Assembly: GCA_017394765.1 (NCBI GenBank)
Contig: JAFPXF010000041.1
Coordinates: 1-64,000, forward strand
Reading direction: 5' to 3'
Length of the DNA stretch: 64,000 bases
Source: Bacteroidales bacterium
GTDB taxonomy: Bacteria; Bacteroidota; Bacteroidia; Bacteroidales; WCHB1-69
The notes under the pieces were generated by a model. That model saw only the letters and a list, made by a program, of their open reading frames with translations, was not told the DNA's origin and made no database searches. The first letter of the stretch is position 1. Each line of letters opens with the position of its first letter. Shown piece by piece: positions 1-8,299 of this stretch. The position numbers were made by a program, and so were the translations under genes.

Positions 1-237
1 AACAAGGACGATCGGATGGAGATAGACTTTCTCATCGCGAAAAGCACGATTACCAGCCGACATAACATTTCGCCCATCGAGGTGAAATCCTCCACCGGAT
101 TCTCCACCGTCTCAATGGAGAAATGCCTCAAGAAATACTCAACTCATCTGTCGCAAGCCTATATCGTTCACACAGGTGATGTTGAATGGGATGAGGATTA
201 TCTCTACATACCGCTGTATATGGTTCCTTGTCTATAA
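1..237 (+). CDS. C-terminal part of a DUF4143-type AAA ATPase (5' end outside the window)
   Basis: The frame is open from the first base (N-K-D-D-R) into the ATG at 16, so this is the tail of a longer gene and 16 is not a real start. The 78 visible residues carry the pattern EIDFLI, a short gap, then PIEVKSS. This is the PD-(D/E)XK-like end found in ATP-binding DUF4143 proteins. The complete gene at 1585 has the equivalent segment (GELDFVI, PIEVKSG), which supports the assignment. These are cytoplasmic P-loop proteins of unsettled role, common in Bacteroidota accessory regions. The family call is likely; the function is unknown. Confidence 0.7.
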   Translation, partial: NKDDRMEIDFLIAKSTITSRHNISPIEVKSSTGFSTVSMEKCLKKYSTHLSQAYIVHTGDVEWDEDYLYIPLYMVPCL

Positions 238-612
238 CTCCCCTGCTTTCGATTGCTCCTGTTTGTGGCCAAAGATGGCTTAAACATCTGTCACGGATAG
301 GGACGGCTACGGGAAAACGCTGTCGTGCTGGTTGACCGCGTTTTCATCTTCCTTAATACCGCGACAACGATTGCAGCGGTTATGAGACGCTTGCGGCGAA
401 ATTCGAGCGGAAAGCGTGCCCGGTCGCCCAAAAAATGGGAGAGATGATGAAAGTCAATATATAACTAAACATACATATACAATAAAAAACTAATTATTTA
501 GAACATTTGCTCTCTCTTAGAGACGATCTTGCTGTAAATAAGTACTTAAAATAAGATTGAACAACTAAGAAGTCTCTGTCGCCTTTTTTATGAATTGCAT
601 AAAAAAGAATTG
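238..612. other. Gene-free stretch with a possible decayed coding fragment
   Basis: I see no convincing gene. A GC-richer patch from about 300 to 464 contains a 35-codon open stretch ending at TAA 462-464 (plus strand, from 357) with a protein-like composition, but an in-frame stop lies directly upstream at 354-356. It may be a gene remnant that I cannot identify. From 465 on the DNA is AT-rich and probably untranslated. Confidence 0.3.
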
Positions 613-1104
613 TTATTCTTTCAAACAATTCTTTCGTTTCTTGTTGTCTTTCCTATATTGATGAATAATGGTTTTCATTTTCTTTATTTGATTGTCATAT
701 GAAAAAAGGAAATAACTCTCAAGACTTTTTATGTAAGTACTTGAATTTTTGAACTTCGATTTTGTTTTTATTACTAATAGAGGTGTCCCTAAACTGCTTG
801 TGTGTAATGTTATTGTTTTTATGTCTTTCCAACTGATATCAATTCTATTAATAGTAATTTCTTTTTCTCCCATCACACAATCTACATTTTGCAATCTGAT
901 ATAGTCATCGCAAATTAAAATTTGCTCACTTAATGAACGAATCTCATCAGGTAAAACAACAAGAAACGTCACAATGCATAGTAATAAAACAATCCAATTT
1001 TCTCTTATTGCAAAAAAAATGGAAGCAACAAAAAGAAGACAGAGTATGATTAACATAGCAACTACAGATGCGGTAGGTTTGAAAATATGTTTTTCGGCTT
1101 CCAT
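613..1104 (-). CDS. Hypothetical two-helix membrane protein
   Basis: 163 residues. Two adjacent hydrophobic segments lie near residues 12-32 and 36-52, followed by a soluble, Lys-rich part of about 100 residues. The layout (two N-terminal helices, then a beta-rich domain with alternating hydrophobics such as ITLHTSSLGTPLLVI) resembles small bacterial PH-like membrane proteins, but no diagnostic motif is visible. The gene is distinctly AT-rich compared with the housekeeping genes in the window, in keeping with an acquired patch. Only a weak promoter-like box is seen upstream (TATCTTTA on the minus strand near 1125). Function unknown. Confidence 0.6.
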   Translation of the reverse strand: MEAEKHIFKPTASVVAMLIILCLLFVASIFFAIRENWIVLLLCIVTFLVVLPDEIRSLSEQILICDDYIRLQNVDCVMGEKEITINRIDISWKDIKTITLHTSSLGTPLLVIKTKSKFKNSSTYIKSLESYFLFSYDNQIKKMKTIIHQYRKDNKKRKNCLKE

Positions 1105-1276
1105 AAAATATTATTTGTAGGTTTAAAGATACAGTAAAAAAAACTAATACAAATTATTCTGTTGTCATCGTAGTATCTAACAACATCCATTATAAAATAT
1201 AATCTCCGACTGACAAGTTGGTGTCATAAATGAGGGGTTGTTAGGGGAATTGCATGAACTCACTTTGACTATATCA

Positions 1277-1484
1277 GTGTAAATAACCACGTTAAAATAT
1301 ACCAAAGTGCCATTCAAAAGTATACCACTTTGGAGACTGCAAAAATACAAAAAGCGTGTGTTATAAATCCTTGCTGTATCACGAAGACCTCAAAATGGTA
1401 TATTTTTCAGTGGCAATGGCGGTATACTTTTGGATGGTTGTTTACAGATGATCAAGTGGTAAACTTTTACGTGGTTATTTACAC
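1277..1484. mobile_element. 208-bp MITE-like element with IS21-style ends
   Basis: The ends are perfect 16-bp inverted repeats: GTGTAAATAACCACGT at 1277-1292 and its reverse complement at 1469-1484. They are flanked by the direct repeat ATCA (1273-1276 and 1485-1488), a plausible target duplication. Inside, each end carries several copies of a sub-repeat around AAAAGTATACCA (near 1297, 1316, and in reverse near 1390, 1420, 1458). Ends that start TGT and hold multiple internal sub-repeats are typical of the IS21 family. No istA or istB coding capacity is present, so the element would have to be moved in trans. The IS21 assignment is inference from end structure. Confidence 0.7.
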
Positions 1485-1532
1485 ATCAAAATGCAAAAAT
1501 TGGAAAAAGTTACAAATACCGCAAAAACTATG

Positions 1533-1562
1533 TTGGAAAAATGGATATTTTTAGTATTTTTG
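1533..1562 (+). promoter_or_regulatory. Promoter of the DUF4143 ATPase gene
   Basis: TTG at 1533-1535 and TATTTTTG at 1555-1562 are separated by 19 bp, the classic Bacteroidota -33/-7 pair. Transcription would start near 1569, leaving a leader of about 16 nt before the ATG at 1585. It lies only about 50 bp downstream of the MITE-like element. Confidence 0.65.
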
Positions 1563-1584
1563 CCGTTGGAAAAACGAATAAATT

Positions 1585-2931
1585 ATGATTAAAAGAAAGA
1601 TAGACAGATATTTAGAAGAATACTATGATTCAACAAAGAAAGCGCTTTTGATAACAGGAGCCAGACAAACGGGGAAAACCTACTCCATTCGCAATTTCGG
1701 GAAATCTCATTTCGAAAGTATGGTGGAAATCAATTTTATTGAAATGAGAGATGCAGGCTCTGTCCTGTCGACTGCTAAAAACAGTCGCGATCTGCTGCTG
1801 AGAATCTCATCCTTGACCACTCAACCGCTAATCGAGGGGAAAACATTGATTTTTTTCGATGAAGTGCAGGAATGTCCTGAGATTGTGACTGCCATCAAGT
1901 TTTTGGTTGACGAAGGGAACTACCGGTACATTATGAGTGGCTCTCTTTTAGGGGTAGAGCTCAATGACTTACGCTCAGAACCAGTTGGTTACATGGATGT
2001 CAAGGAGATGTTCCCTTTGGATATGGAAGAGTTTTTCATGGCGGTAGGTTTGAGTCAAATGGTCATGGACGAACTTCGCGATGCTTGGGAACACAAACGC
2101 CCGGTGGATGAATTTGTTCATGCCAAGTTAATGGAATTGTTTCGCCTATATCTTATCGTGGGCGGAATGCCTGCGGCTGTGCAGAAATATATAGACTCGA
2201 ACAATCTTCAGATGGTCCTTGCCGAGCAGCAGTCCATCCTCCGGCTATATAAGCGCGATATTGCCAAATACGACAAGAAAAACAAACTGTACATAGAAGC
2301 CATCTTCGATCTGATTCCTTCTGAGCTCAATGCAAAAAACAAAAGGTTTATCCTGAAGAATTTGAACGAGAATGCTAAATTCTCACATTTTGAAAACAGT
2401 TTCATCTGGTTGAAGGAGGCGGGTGTGGCACTGCCTGTCTATAATGTTGAAGAGCCTGTCATTCCACTGAAGTTGTCTCGTTCCAGAAACCTGTTCAAGC
2501 TATTCCAAAACGACGTCGGCCTGCTGGCAAGCCAGTACGCCGACGGCATCCAGCTGCGGTTACTCACCGATGCCAAAAGCATCAACTTCGGTTCCGTTTA
2601 CGAGAACGCCATTGCGCAGGAGCTGTCTGCCCACGGGTTCGACCTCTATTATTTTAACAGCAAGAAACAGGGCGAGTTGGATTTTGTGATTGAAAAGAGC
2701 GGGGCTATACTTCCTATAGAGGTGAAATCCGGCAAGGATTATCACAGGCACAATGCCCTGTCCAATTTGATGTCCAACCAAAACTATCCAATACCAGAGG
2801 CCATCGTTTTCAGCAATGAGAATTTCCGTCAAACCGACAAGGTGATGTATCTCCCCGTCTATCTGGCAATGTTCATTGAGAAGCAGACACCCGTGGACAT
2901 TACCTATAAGGTGGATCTGTCGGGGTTATAA
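1585..2931 (+). CDS. AAA-family ATP-binding protein with DUF4143 domain
   Basis: 448 residues, a full-length member. The N-terminal P-loop domain has Walker A GARQTGKT (25-32) and Walker B LIFFDEVQ (about 88-95), followed by a sensor-like MSGS. The C-terminal half is the DUF4143 domain and ends with a PD-(D/E)XK-like element (ELDFVI then PIEVKSG, about 373-393). These cytoplasmic proteins occur in many copies in Bacteroidota; a role in nucleic acid handling or defence has been guessed but not shown. The start is fixed by the upstream promoter pair and short leader. A second member ends at 237, so the patch carries two relatives. The ATPase call is firm and the role unknown. Confidence 0.9.
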   Translation: MIKRKIDRYLEEYYDSTKKALLITGARQTGKTYSIRNFGKSHFESMVEINFIEMRDAGSVLSTAKNSRDLLLRISSLTTQPLIEGKTLIFFDEVQECPEIVTAIKFLVDEGNYRYIMSGSLLGVELNDLRSEPVGYMDVKEMFPLDMEEFFMAVGLSQMVMDELRDAWEHKRPVDEFVHAKLMELFRLYLIVGGMPAAVQKYIDSNNLQMVLAEQQSILRLYKRDIAKYDKKNKLYIEAIFDLIPSELNAKNKRFILKNLNENAKFSHFENSFIWLKEAGVALPVYNVEEPVIPLKLSRSRNLFKLFQNDVGLLASQYADGIQLRLLTDAKSINFGSVYENAIAQELSAHGFDLYYFNSKKQGELDFVIEKSGAILPIEVKSGKDYHRHNALSNLMSNQNYPIPEAIVFSNENFRQTDKVMYLPVYLAMFIEKQTPVDITYKVDLSGL

Positions 2932-2944
2932 TCGTCGTTATTTG

Positions 2945-3367
2945 ACACACCTCCTTGACGTTGATGCAGATGGTTTCCATGTGGGTCATCTCGGCATGCA
3001 CACCTTCAGATTCAGCTACCAGAAGGACTCTGGTGTCATCGGCGGCAGCGACTGCGCTTGGGTGGACAACATCGTTCTCCCCGGCATGGGCAACCTGTGT
3101 GTGGAAGACATGGACGACAATGTAGGCGTTGAAAACCCAGAAGAGATCACGTTCAGCGTATTTCCCAACCCCACCACAGGCATGCTCCATGTTCAATGCT
3201 CCGAACCGTTACAGCAAATCGTGATTTACGACTTGAGCGGTCGCCAGATCATGAGCTGCAACGGACAGGCTGAGCAGCTGAACACCCTCAACGTCAACAA
3301 TTTGACCAGCTGAGTCTTCCTCACCCAAGACAATCAGTCTTCCATCTCCAAGTTCATCAAACAATAG
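2945..3367 (+). pseudogene. Remnant of a T9SS-exported protein (MAM/adhesin-like tail plus type A sorting domain)
   Basis: One frame reads a tail typical of gingipain/cleaved-adhesin-like proteins (HTFRFSYQKDSGVIGGSDCAWVD is the kind of strand seen there), then a T9SS type A sorting domain (FSVFPNPTTGML, IVIYDLSGRQI). The frame is cut by TGA at 3311-3313, exactly where a Gly is expected before VFL, and continues with 17 sensible residues to TAG at 3365-3367. No start or signal peptide remains, because the 5' part was lost at or before the end of the ATPase gene. It is therefore a 5'-truncated gene with a nonsense mutation. It could not be exported without its signal peptide. Confidence 0.75.
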
Positions 3368-3527
3368 CTTAGAAGTCAAAAATTGGGATCTCTTATTCAT
3401 TGTCACAAATCCACTGGATGGCAATGCCGTCTGCCGCCCTTTGGAGGGCAGCAATCAGGGCAAAACATCCGGTATTGTGTTGAAAGAGAGCAATGTTAGA
3501 AGTGTTGTATATTGCTCAAAACACTGG

Positions 3528-3566
3528 AAAACAGTGATTTGCAGGTGTAAAATCGCTGTTTTTTTT
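3528..3566 (+). terminator. Intrinsic terminator downstream of the T9SS remnant
   Basis: A stem of about 12 bp with one wobble (AAACAGTGATTT against AAATCGCTGTTT), an 8-10 nt loop and a run of eight T. It sits 160 bp past the broken T9SS gene and is probably its original terminator. The sequence between 3368 and 3527 shows no gene. Confidence 0.65.
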
Positions 3567-3572
3567 CGTAAA

Positions 3573-3764
3573 TCAGGACAGCATTTCCCTAAAACTGGTC
3601 TTGGTGTCAAAGCCGGCTGACAGGAACTTCTCCGTGTTTGTGCGGTCCTGAACGGGTTCATCCTTTCCCCAAAAATAAGGCACGTATATACATAATGGCA
3701 CAACAAAGATGAGATCATCTGCAGAGTCAACCGTTTTCATCCCATAAAGATAAGATAATTTCAT
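3573..3764 (-). CDS. Possible small protein of unknown function
   Basis: A 63-codon frame on the minus strand starts right after the rpsE terminator and stops just before the plus-strand terminator at 3528-3566. The composition looks protein-like (the second half is hydrophilic with mixed charges), and an AGGA precedes the ATG by a few bases. I recognise no family. It may equally be the remnant of a larger gene or chance. No promoter is visible. Confidence 0.25.
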   Translation of the reverse strand: MKLSYLYGMKTVDSADDLIFVVPLCIYVPYFWGKDEPVQDRTNTEKFLSAGFDTKTSFREMLS

Positions 3765-3772
3765 TTATCCTG

Positions 3773-3801
3773 AAAAAAAAGACTGCCGGTGGGCAGTCTT
3801 T
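3773..3801 (-). terminator. Terminator of the rplV-rpsE operon
   Basis: Read on the minus strand: AGACTGCC, loop CACC, GGCAGTCT, then a run of T. This perfect 8-bp stem lies about 30 bp after the rpsE stop codon. It closes the operon directly after rpsE, where most genomes continue with rpmD, rplO and secY. Confidence 0.85.
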
Positions 3802-3829
3802 ATGATAAACTTATAGTGATTGTTCGCGA

Positions 3830-4348
3830 TTAGCCGTTGAAGACTTTGTCGAGGCCGACGCCGCGGACTTGGGCCACGGAGTAGGCATCGCGCATCTTGG
3901 AGAGGGCGTCGAAGGTGGCCTTCACCACGCTGTGCGGGTTGGAGGAGCCTTTGGACTTGGCGAGCACGTTCTTCACGCCGACGCTTTCGAGCACGGCACG
4001 CATAGCACCGCCGGCGATGACACCGGTACCAGGGGCTGCGGGTTTCATGAAGACGCTGGCGCCGCTGTACTTGCCTTCTTGGGCGTGGGGGATGGTGCCT
4101 TTCAGGACGGGAACCTGGATGAGGTTCTTCTTGGCGTCCTCGGTGCCCTTGGCGATGGCGGTGGAGACTTCCTTCGCCTTGCCGAGGCCGTAGCCCACGA
4201 TGCCGTTTTCGTTACCGACCACCATGATGGCGGCGAAGCTGAAAATACGTCCGCCCTTGGTGACCTTCACCACTCTGTTCACTGCCACCATTCTTTCCTT
4301 GAGTTCGAGGTCGGCGGCTTTAACTTTCTTTATGTTTGCGATTGCCAT
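3830..4348 (-). CDS. rpsE: 30S ribosomal protein S5
   Basis: 172 residues, normal length. The N-terminal double-stranded-RNA-binding-like domain contains the conserved glycine-rich loop ([18 protein letters not shown]) and is followed by the S5 C-terminal domain ([27 protein letters not shown]). S5 sits at the mRNA entry side of the 30S subunit and affects decoding accuracy. It is the last gene of the operon; rplR ends 12 bp upstream and a terminator follows. The missing rpmD-rplO-secY continuation is unusual. Confidence 0.98.
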   Translation of the reverse strand: MAIANIKKVKAADLELKERMVAVNRVVKVTKGGRIFSFAAIMVVGNENGIVGYGLGKAKEVSTAIAKGTEDAKKNLIQVPVLKGTIPHAQEGKYSGASVFMKPAAPGTGVIAGGAMRAVLESVGVKNVLAKSKGSSNPHSVVKATFDALSKMRDAYSVAQVRGVGLDKVFNG

Positions 4349-4360
4349 AGTTCTTGGGGT

Positions 4361-4720
4361 TTAAAATTTGAGACCACCTTCTCTGGCAGCGTCGGCCAGG
4401 GATTTGACTCTTCCGTGATACAAATAGCCGTTTCGGTCGAAGACGACTTCGTTGATGCCGGCGGCGAGGGCGCGTTGGGCGATTTCCTTGCCCACGAGGG
4501 CTGACTTCTCGCACTTGGTGCCTTTGTGTTCGGCGATGCCGGCCATCTTGGAGGATGCGGACACGAGGGTCACGCCGGCCATGTCATCAATGACCTGCAC
4601 ATAGATGTCGCGGTTGCTTCTGAACACGGACAGTCTGGGGCGGGCAGGAGTACCGCTGACAATTCTGCGAATGCGGTTCTTGATCCTTTTTCTTCTATAT
4701 TCTTTTTTGTTGTTAGCCAT
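4361..4720 (-). CDS. rplR: 50S ribosomal protein L18
   Basis: 119 residues with the Arg/Lys-rich N-terminus, the [20 protein letters not shown] core and the C-terminal [23 protein letters not shown] signature of bacterial L18, which binds 5S rRNA. It lies between rplF (21 bp upstream) and rpsE (12 bp downstream) in the standard spc order, and is surely co-transcribed with them. Confidence 0.97.
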   Translation of the reverse strand: MANNKKEYRRKRIKNRIRRIVSGTPARPRLSVFRSNRDIYVQVIDDMAGVTLVSASSKMAGIAEHKGTKCEKSALVGKEIAQRALAAGINEVVFDRNGYLYHGRVKSLADAAREGGLKF

Positions 4721-4741
4721 AGTAAAACTGTATTTACGCGA

Positions 4742-5302
4742 TTATTTTTCTGCTGACTTGCCAGCTTTCTTTCTGATGACCTCGCCCTCGAAGCGGATAC
4801 CCTTGCCCTTGTACGGCTCGGGTTTACGGTAGGAGCGGATCTTCTGCGCAACTTGTCCGAGAAGTTGTTTGTCGATGCAGCTCAGGATAATGATGGGGCT
4901 TTTACCTTTCTCGTTGATCGTCTGCACGGTGATCTCCTTGGGAAAGTCGAACAGGATGTTGTGGGAGTAACCCAGGCCCATGTCGAGTTGGTGGTCGCCC
5001 TTGGCCTCTGCCTTGTAACCGACGCCGACGACTTCCATCTTGGTCTGGAATCCTTGGGAGACGCCGGTGACCATGTTGTTGATGAGGGCGCGATAGAGGC
5101 CGTGCATGGACTTGTCGCGTTTGTTGTCGGTGGGGCGGGTGAGGTGGAGGTGACCGTCTTCGAGGTTGAGCTCGATACGGGGGTCAACATATTGTTGAAG
5201 TTCGCCTTTGGGGCCCTTTACGGTGACGATGTGGGATTTCTCGTCTCTCTTGATTTCGACGCCGGATGGGACGGCGATTTGCAATTTGCCTATTCTTGAC
5301 AT
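4742..5302 (-). CDS. rplF: 50S ribosomal protein L6
   Basis: 186 residues from the ATG at 5302 (MSRIGK, the usual L6 start). An in-frame ATG 17 codons upstream is unlikely because it would overlap the end of rpsH and add residues foreign to the family. Two L6 repeats are visible, and the C-terminal motif (KPEPYKGKGIRFEGE) contains the conserved PYKGKG segment that contacts 23S rRNA near the factor-binding site. It follows rpsH by 16 bp. Confidence 0.96.
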   Translation of the reverse strand: MSRIGKLQIAVPSGVEIKRDEKSHIVTVKGPKGELQQYVDPRIELNLEDGHLHLTRPTDNKRDKSMHGLYRALINNMVTGVSQGFQTKMEVVGVGYKAEAKGDHQLDMGLGYSHNILFDFPKEITVQTINEKGKSPIIILSCIDKQLLGQVAQKIRSYRKPEPYKGKGIRFEGEVIRKKAGKSAEK

Positions 5303-5318
5303 AACGGTTCCTCCTATA

Positions 5319-5717
5319 TTAGCTGATGAAACAAATAACTTCGCCGCCAACATTCTGGGCCTTTGCTTCTTTGTCGGTCATCATGCCACGGGAGGTGGAC
5401 ACGATGGCGATGCCGAGGCCGTTGAGCACAGAGGGCATGTCTGCCACGCCGGCGTACTTGCGCAAACCGGGACGGCTGGCGCGTTGCAGGGTCGTGATGG
5501 CGGATTGTTTGGTCACCGGATGGTACTTCAAGGCGATCTTGATCATCTTGGGGTGTACGTCATCGATGAACTTGTAATTGAGAATATAACCTTTTTCAAA
5601 GAGAATCTTGGTGATAGCTCTTTTCTCGTTGGAGGCGGGAATTTCCACCACCTTGTGATTGGCGCGGATGGCGTTTCTCAAACGAGTCAAATAATCGGAT
5701 ATCGGATCGGTATTCAT
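5319..5717 (-). CDS. rpsH: 30S ribosomal protein S8
   Basis: 132 residues, standard size. Begins with DPISDYLTRLRNA and ends with the conserved GIAIVSTSRGMMTDKEA segment preceding GGEVICFIS. S8 binds helix 21 of 16S rRNA and in many bacteria represses its own spc operon; no leader mimic can be judged here. It lies 24 bp downstream of rpsN. Confidence 0.97.
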   Translation of the reverse strand: MNTDPISDYLTRLRNAIRANHKVVEIPASNEKRAITKILFEKGYILNYKFIDDVHPKMIKIALKYHPVTKQSAITTLQRASRPGLRKYAGVADMPSVLNGLGIAIVSTSRGMMTDKEAKAQNVGGEVICFIS

Positions 5718-5741
5718 AACTGTAATCTCCTTAATTTAATG

Positions 5742-6041
5742 TTACCAACTTGCTTTTTTCACTCCGGGAATAAGTCCGGCCATGGCCATTTCGCGGAAGT
5801 TGATACGGGAGAGTCCGAATTGGCGGATATAGCCTTTGGGACGGCCCGTCAGCTTGCAGCGGTTGTGCAGGCGGATAGGGTTGGAGTTGGGGGGCAGTTT
5901 TTGAAGCGCGATGTCGGCGGCACGTTTGGCGTCGTAGTCGTCGCCGTTCATGATTTTCTTCAGCTCCGCGCGTTTCGCACTATATTTAGCAACTAATTTT
6001 GCTCTTTTAACTTCTTTAGCTTTTAATGATTCTTTTGCCAT
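5742..6041 (-). CDS. rpsN: 30S ribosomal protein S14, zinc-independent form
   Basis: 99 residues from the ATG at 6041 (MAKES), one base past the rplE stop. A longer frame would start inside rplE and is not plausible. It has the S14 core [20 protein letters not shown] and SRINFREMA. Only one cysteine is present in this region, so it is the long form without the CxxC zinc ribbon. Tight spacing to rplE suggests coupled translation. Confidence 0.95.
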   Translation of the reverse strand: MAKESLKAKEVKRAKLVAKYSAKRAELKKIMNGDDYDAKRAADIALQKLPPNSNPIRLHNRCKLTGRPKGYIRQFGLSRINFREMAMAGLIPGVKKASW

Positions 6042-6042
6042 G

Positions 6043-6594
6043 CTATTTCTGATTTTTGAAGGGGAAGCCAAATTCTTTCAATAATGCGAGACACTCCTTG
6101 TCGTTGCGTGCGGTAGTCACGAAGGTGATGTCCATACCGTTGATTTTAGCCACCTTGTCGATGTCGATTTCGGGGAATATGATCTGCTCGGGAATGCCGA
6201 GGGTATAGTTGCCTCTGCCGTCGAAACCCTTGTCGCTGATGCCGCGGAAATCGCGGATACGCGGGATGGAGACGGAGATGAGGCGGTCGAGGAATTCGTA
6301 CATGCGGTCGCCGTGAAGGGTCACGCGCACGCCGATGGGCATGCCTTTTCTCAACTTGAAGTTGGAGATGTCCTTCTTGGACTTGGTGGCGACGGCCTTC
6401 TGACCGGCGATCATGGTCATTTCCTGGACGCCGGCGTCGATGAGTTTCTTGTCGGCGATGCCGAATTTACCAAGGCCTTGGTTGAGGCAAATCTTGGTGA
6501 TGCGGGGCACGCGCATGACGGATTTGAATCCGAACTGTTCCTGGAGGGCGGGGAGCACCTCTTTCTGGTATTTTTCCTTGTATCTTGGTGTCAT
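6043..6594 (-). CDS. rplE: 50S ribosomal protein L5
   Basis: 183 residues. Shows the L5 features [14 protein letters not shown], the loop [19 protein letters not shown] and the C-terminal [11 protein letters not shown]5 binds 5S rRNA and forms an intersubunit bridge. Its ATG shares one base with the stop of rplX (TAATG), and rpsN starts one base after its stop, so the three genes are very tightly packed. Confidence 0.97.
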   Translation of the reverse strand: MTPRYKEKYQKEVLPALQEQFGFKSVMRVPRITKICLNQGLGKFGIADKKLIDAGVQEMTMIAGQKAVATKSKKDISNFKLRKGMPIGVRVTLHGDRMYEFLDRLISVSIPRIRDFRGISDKGFDGRGNYTLGIPEQIIFPEIDIDKVAKINGMDITFVTTARNDKECLALLKEFGFPFKNQK

Positions 6595-6908
6595 TACTTG
6601 ATCTCCTCTCCTGATTTTTTGGAATATCTAACTAATTTGCCGTCGGCGTTTCTTCTTCTGCCCACGCGGGTAGCATTACCTTTTGCATCGATGAGCATAA
6701 GGTTCGAGATGTGAATGGGGGCCTCCTTTTGGATGATGCCTCCGTTGGGGTTCTTGGCGTTGGGTTTCGTGCTCTTGGAGACGAGGTTGCATCCCTCGAC
6801 CAGGGCTTTCTGCTGGTCGGGCAGGACTTCGAGGACCTTGCCTTGGGACTTCCTGCTCTCGCCGGCAATCACTTTTACGATGTCGCCTTTCTTGATCTTA
6901 AGTTTCAT
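6594..6908 (-). CDS. rplX: 50S ribosomal protein L24
   Basis: 104 residues from the ATG at 6908 (MKLKIKKGD), the usual L24 beginning; a start ten codons upstream is less likely. The KOW-type sequence [11 protein letters not shown] is at the N-terminus, with the conserved [19 protein letters not shown] further on. L24 is an early assembly protein of the large subunit. The stop overlaps the start of rplE by one base. Confidence 0.95.
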   Translation of the reverse strand: MKLKIKKGDIVKVIAGESRKSQGKVLEVLPDQQKALVEGCNLVSKSTKPNAKNPNGGIIQKEAPIHISNLMLIDAKGNATRVGRRRNADGKLVRYSKKSGEEIK

Positions 6909-6974
6909 TTTGTCGTTTTTTTTTGGATTGTTTACCAATTGGTCTTTGTCAATTGTATCTATTATTATTATTTT

Positions 6975-7343
6975 CTACAGTACTTCCGGTGCCAAAGACA
7001 CGATCTTCATGAATTGTTTTTCACGGAGTTCACGTGCAACGGGTCCGAAGATACGCGTGCCGCGCAGCTCGTCCGCGGGGGTGAGCAGCACCACAGCGTT
7101 GTCGTCGAAGCGGATGTAGGAACCGTCATGGCGGCGTACGGGTCTTTTGGTGCGGACCACCACAGCCTTGGAGACGGTGCCAGCCTTGACTTGGCCTGAG
7201 GGGATGGCGCTTTTGATGGCGACGACAATCTTGTCGCCCACGGAGGCGTAACGTTTCTTGGTGCCTCCCAAAACGCGGATGCAGAGGACTTCCTTAGCGC
7301 CGCTGTTATCAGCTACTGATAATCTTGATTCTTGTTGTATCAT
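6975..7343 (-). CDS. rplN: 50S ribosomal protein L14
   Basis: 122 residues, exactly the typical length. Begins with [18 protein letters not shown] and shows the L14 signature around [22 protein letters not shown] and [14 protein letters not shown]14 lies at the subunit interface beside L19. It starts one base after the rpsQ stop region, and a gap of 66 bp separates it from rplX, the largest gap inside this operon half. Confidence 0.98.
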   Translation of the reverse strand: MIQQESRLSVADNSGAKEVLCIRVLGGTKKRYASVGDKIVVAIKSAIPSGQVKAGTVSKAVVVRTKRPVRRHDGSYIRFDDNAVVLLTPADELRGTRIFGPVARELREKQFMKIVSLAPEVL

Positions 7344-7345
7344 AA

Positions 7346-7600
7346 CTATTTAGCTCTTTCTAAGATTTCTACTAAACGCCAGCACTTGTTTTTGCTCAAG
7401 GGTCTGGTCTCCATAATTCTGACGCGGTCGCCGATGTGGCAATCGTTCTTTTCGTCGTGTGCCATGAACTTCGTGGAGCGTTTGAGGAACTTCCCGTAGA
7501 TGGGGTGTTTCATCTTGCGTTCCACCTTGATGACGATGGATTTGTCCATCTTGTCGCTGACCACGACACCTTCTCTCACTTTTCTATTATTTCTTTCCAT
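7346..7600 (-). CDS. rpsQ: 30S ribosomal protein S17
   Basis: 84 residues, normal length. Contains the OB-fold sequence [17 protein letters not shown] and the S17 signature [18 protein letters not shown]17 is a primary 16S rRNA binder. The stop lies two bases before rplN and the start two bases after the rpmC stop, so translation is probably coupled on both sides. Confidence 0.97.
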   Translation of the reverse strand: MERNNRKVREGVVVSDKMDKSIVIKVERKMKHPIYGKFLKRSTKFMAHDEKNDCHIGDRVRIMETRPLSKNKCWRLVEILERAK

Positions 7601-7602
7601 AA

Positions 7603-7803
7603 CTATTTTTTATCGTTTAATTCGCGTTTGCGCAGCTCGGTGTGCAGTCTGGCGATGGTTCTACGTTGATCTTTGATGGACTGGGGGTTCTCTAACGGGG
7701 AGATGGCGTGGTTGAGTCTCATCTTGATGAGGTTCTCTTGCTCGACAACCAGTCTTTCCTTCACTTCAGCAGTGGTAAGTTCGTTGATTACGGTCTGTTT
7801 CAT
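7603..7803 (-). CDS. rpmC: 50S ribosomal protein L29
   Basis: 66 residues, standard size. A short helical-hairpin protein with [13 protein letters not shown] at the N-terminus and [13 protein letters not shown] at the C-terminus. L29 lies near the exit tunnel, where the signal recognition particle and trigger factor dock. It sits in the normal place between rplP (12 bp upstream) and rpsQ. Confidence 0.95.
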   Translation of the reverse strand: MKQTVINELTTAEVKERLVVEQENLIKMRLNHAISPLENPQSIKDQRRTIARLHTELRKRELNDKK

Positions 7804-7815
7804 AGCTTTCTCGGA

Positions 7816-8241
7816 TTAAATTTCGGGAGAATAGTCTCTCCTGACGATGAACTTTGTGTGAACGGGCAGTTTCTGGGCACCAAGTCTCATGGCTTCCTTA
7901 GCCACTTCCATGGGGATGCCGTCGGCCTCGAAGAGAATGCGGCCCGGGCTGACGCGTGCGGCCCAGGACTCGGGAGTACCTTTACCTTTACCCATACGGA
8001 CACCCAATCCCTTGGCGGTCACGGGGCGGTCGGGGAATATGCGAATCCAAAGCTGACCCTCACGCTTCATCTCACGGGTGATAGCCTGACGGGCGGCCTC
8101 GATTTGGCGGGCGCTGATCCAACATTGGTCGAGCGTCTTGAGCGCGAAGGAACCGAACGAAATCGTGGCACCACGTTTGGTGATGGATTTCATTCTGCCT
8201 TTCTGCGGCCTTCTGTATCTAGATTTTTTCGGTTGTAACAT
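7816..8241 (-). CDS. rplP: 50S ribosomal protein L16
   Basis: 141 residues. Begins [18 protein letters not shown] and shows the L16 core ([42 protein letters not shown]). L16 contacts tRNA near the A-site finger and peptidyl transferase region. It lies 58 bp downstream of rpsC in the normal cluster order. Confidence 0.98.
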   Translation of the reverse strand: MLQPKKSRYRRPQKGRMKSITKRGATISFGSFALKTLDQCWISARQIEAARQAITREMKREGQLWIRIFPDRPVTAKGLGVRMGKGKGTPESWAARVSPGRILFEADGIPMEVAKEAMRLGAQKLPVHTKFIVRRDYSPEI

Positions 8242-8299
8242 TGCTTTTAATGTTTTGTGTTATTGATTATTTCAAGCCGGCATCTTGGCGTCGGCATTA

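Noticed and set aside
1330..1554. A 74-codon plus-strand frame upstream of the DUF4143 gene
   Set aside because: It lies mostly inside the MITE-like element and is made of the repeated ends; Trp/Cys-rich, no promoter fit.
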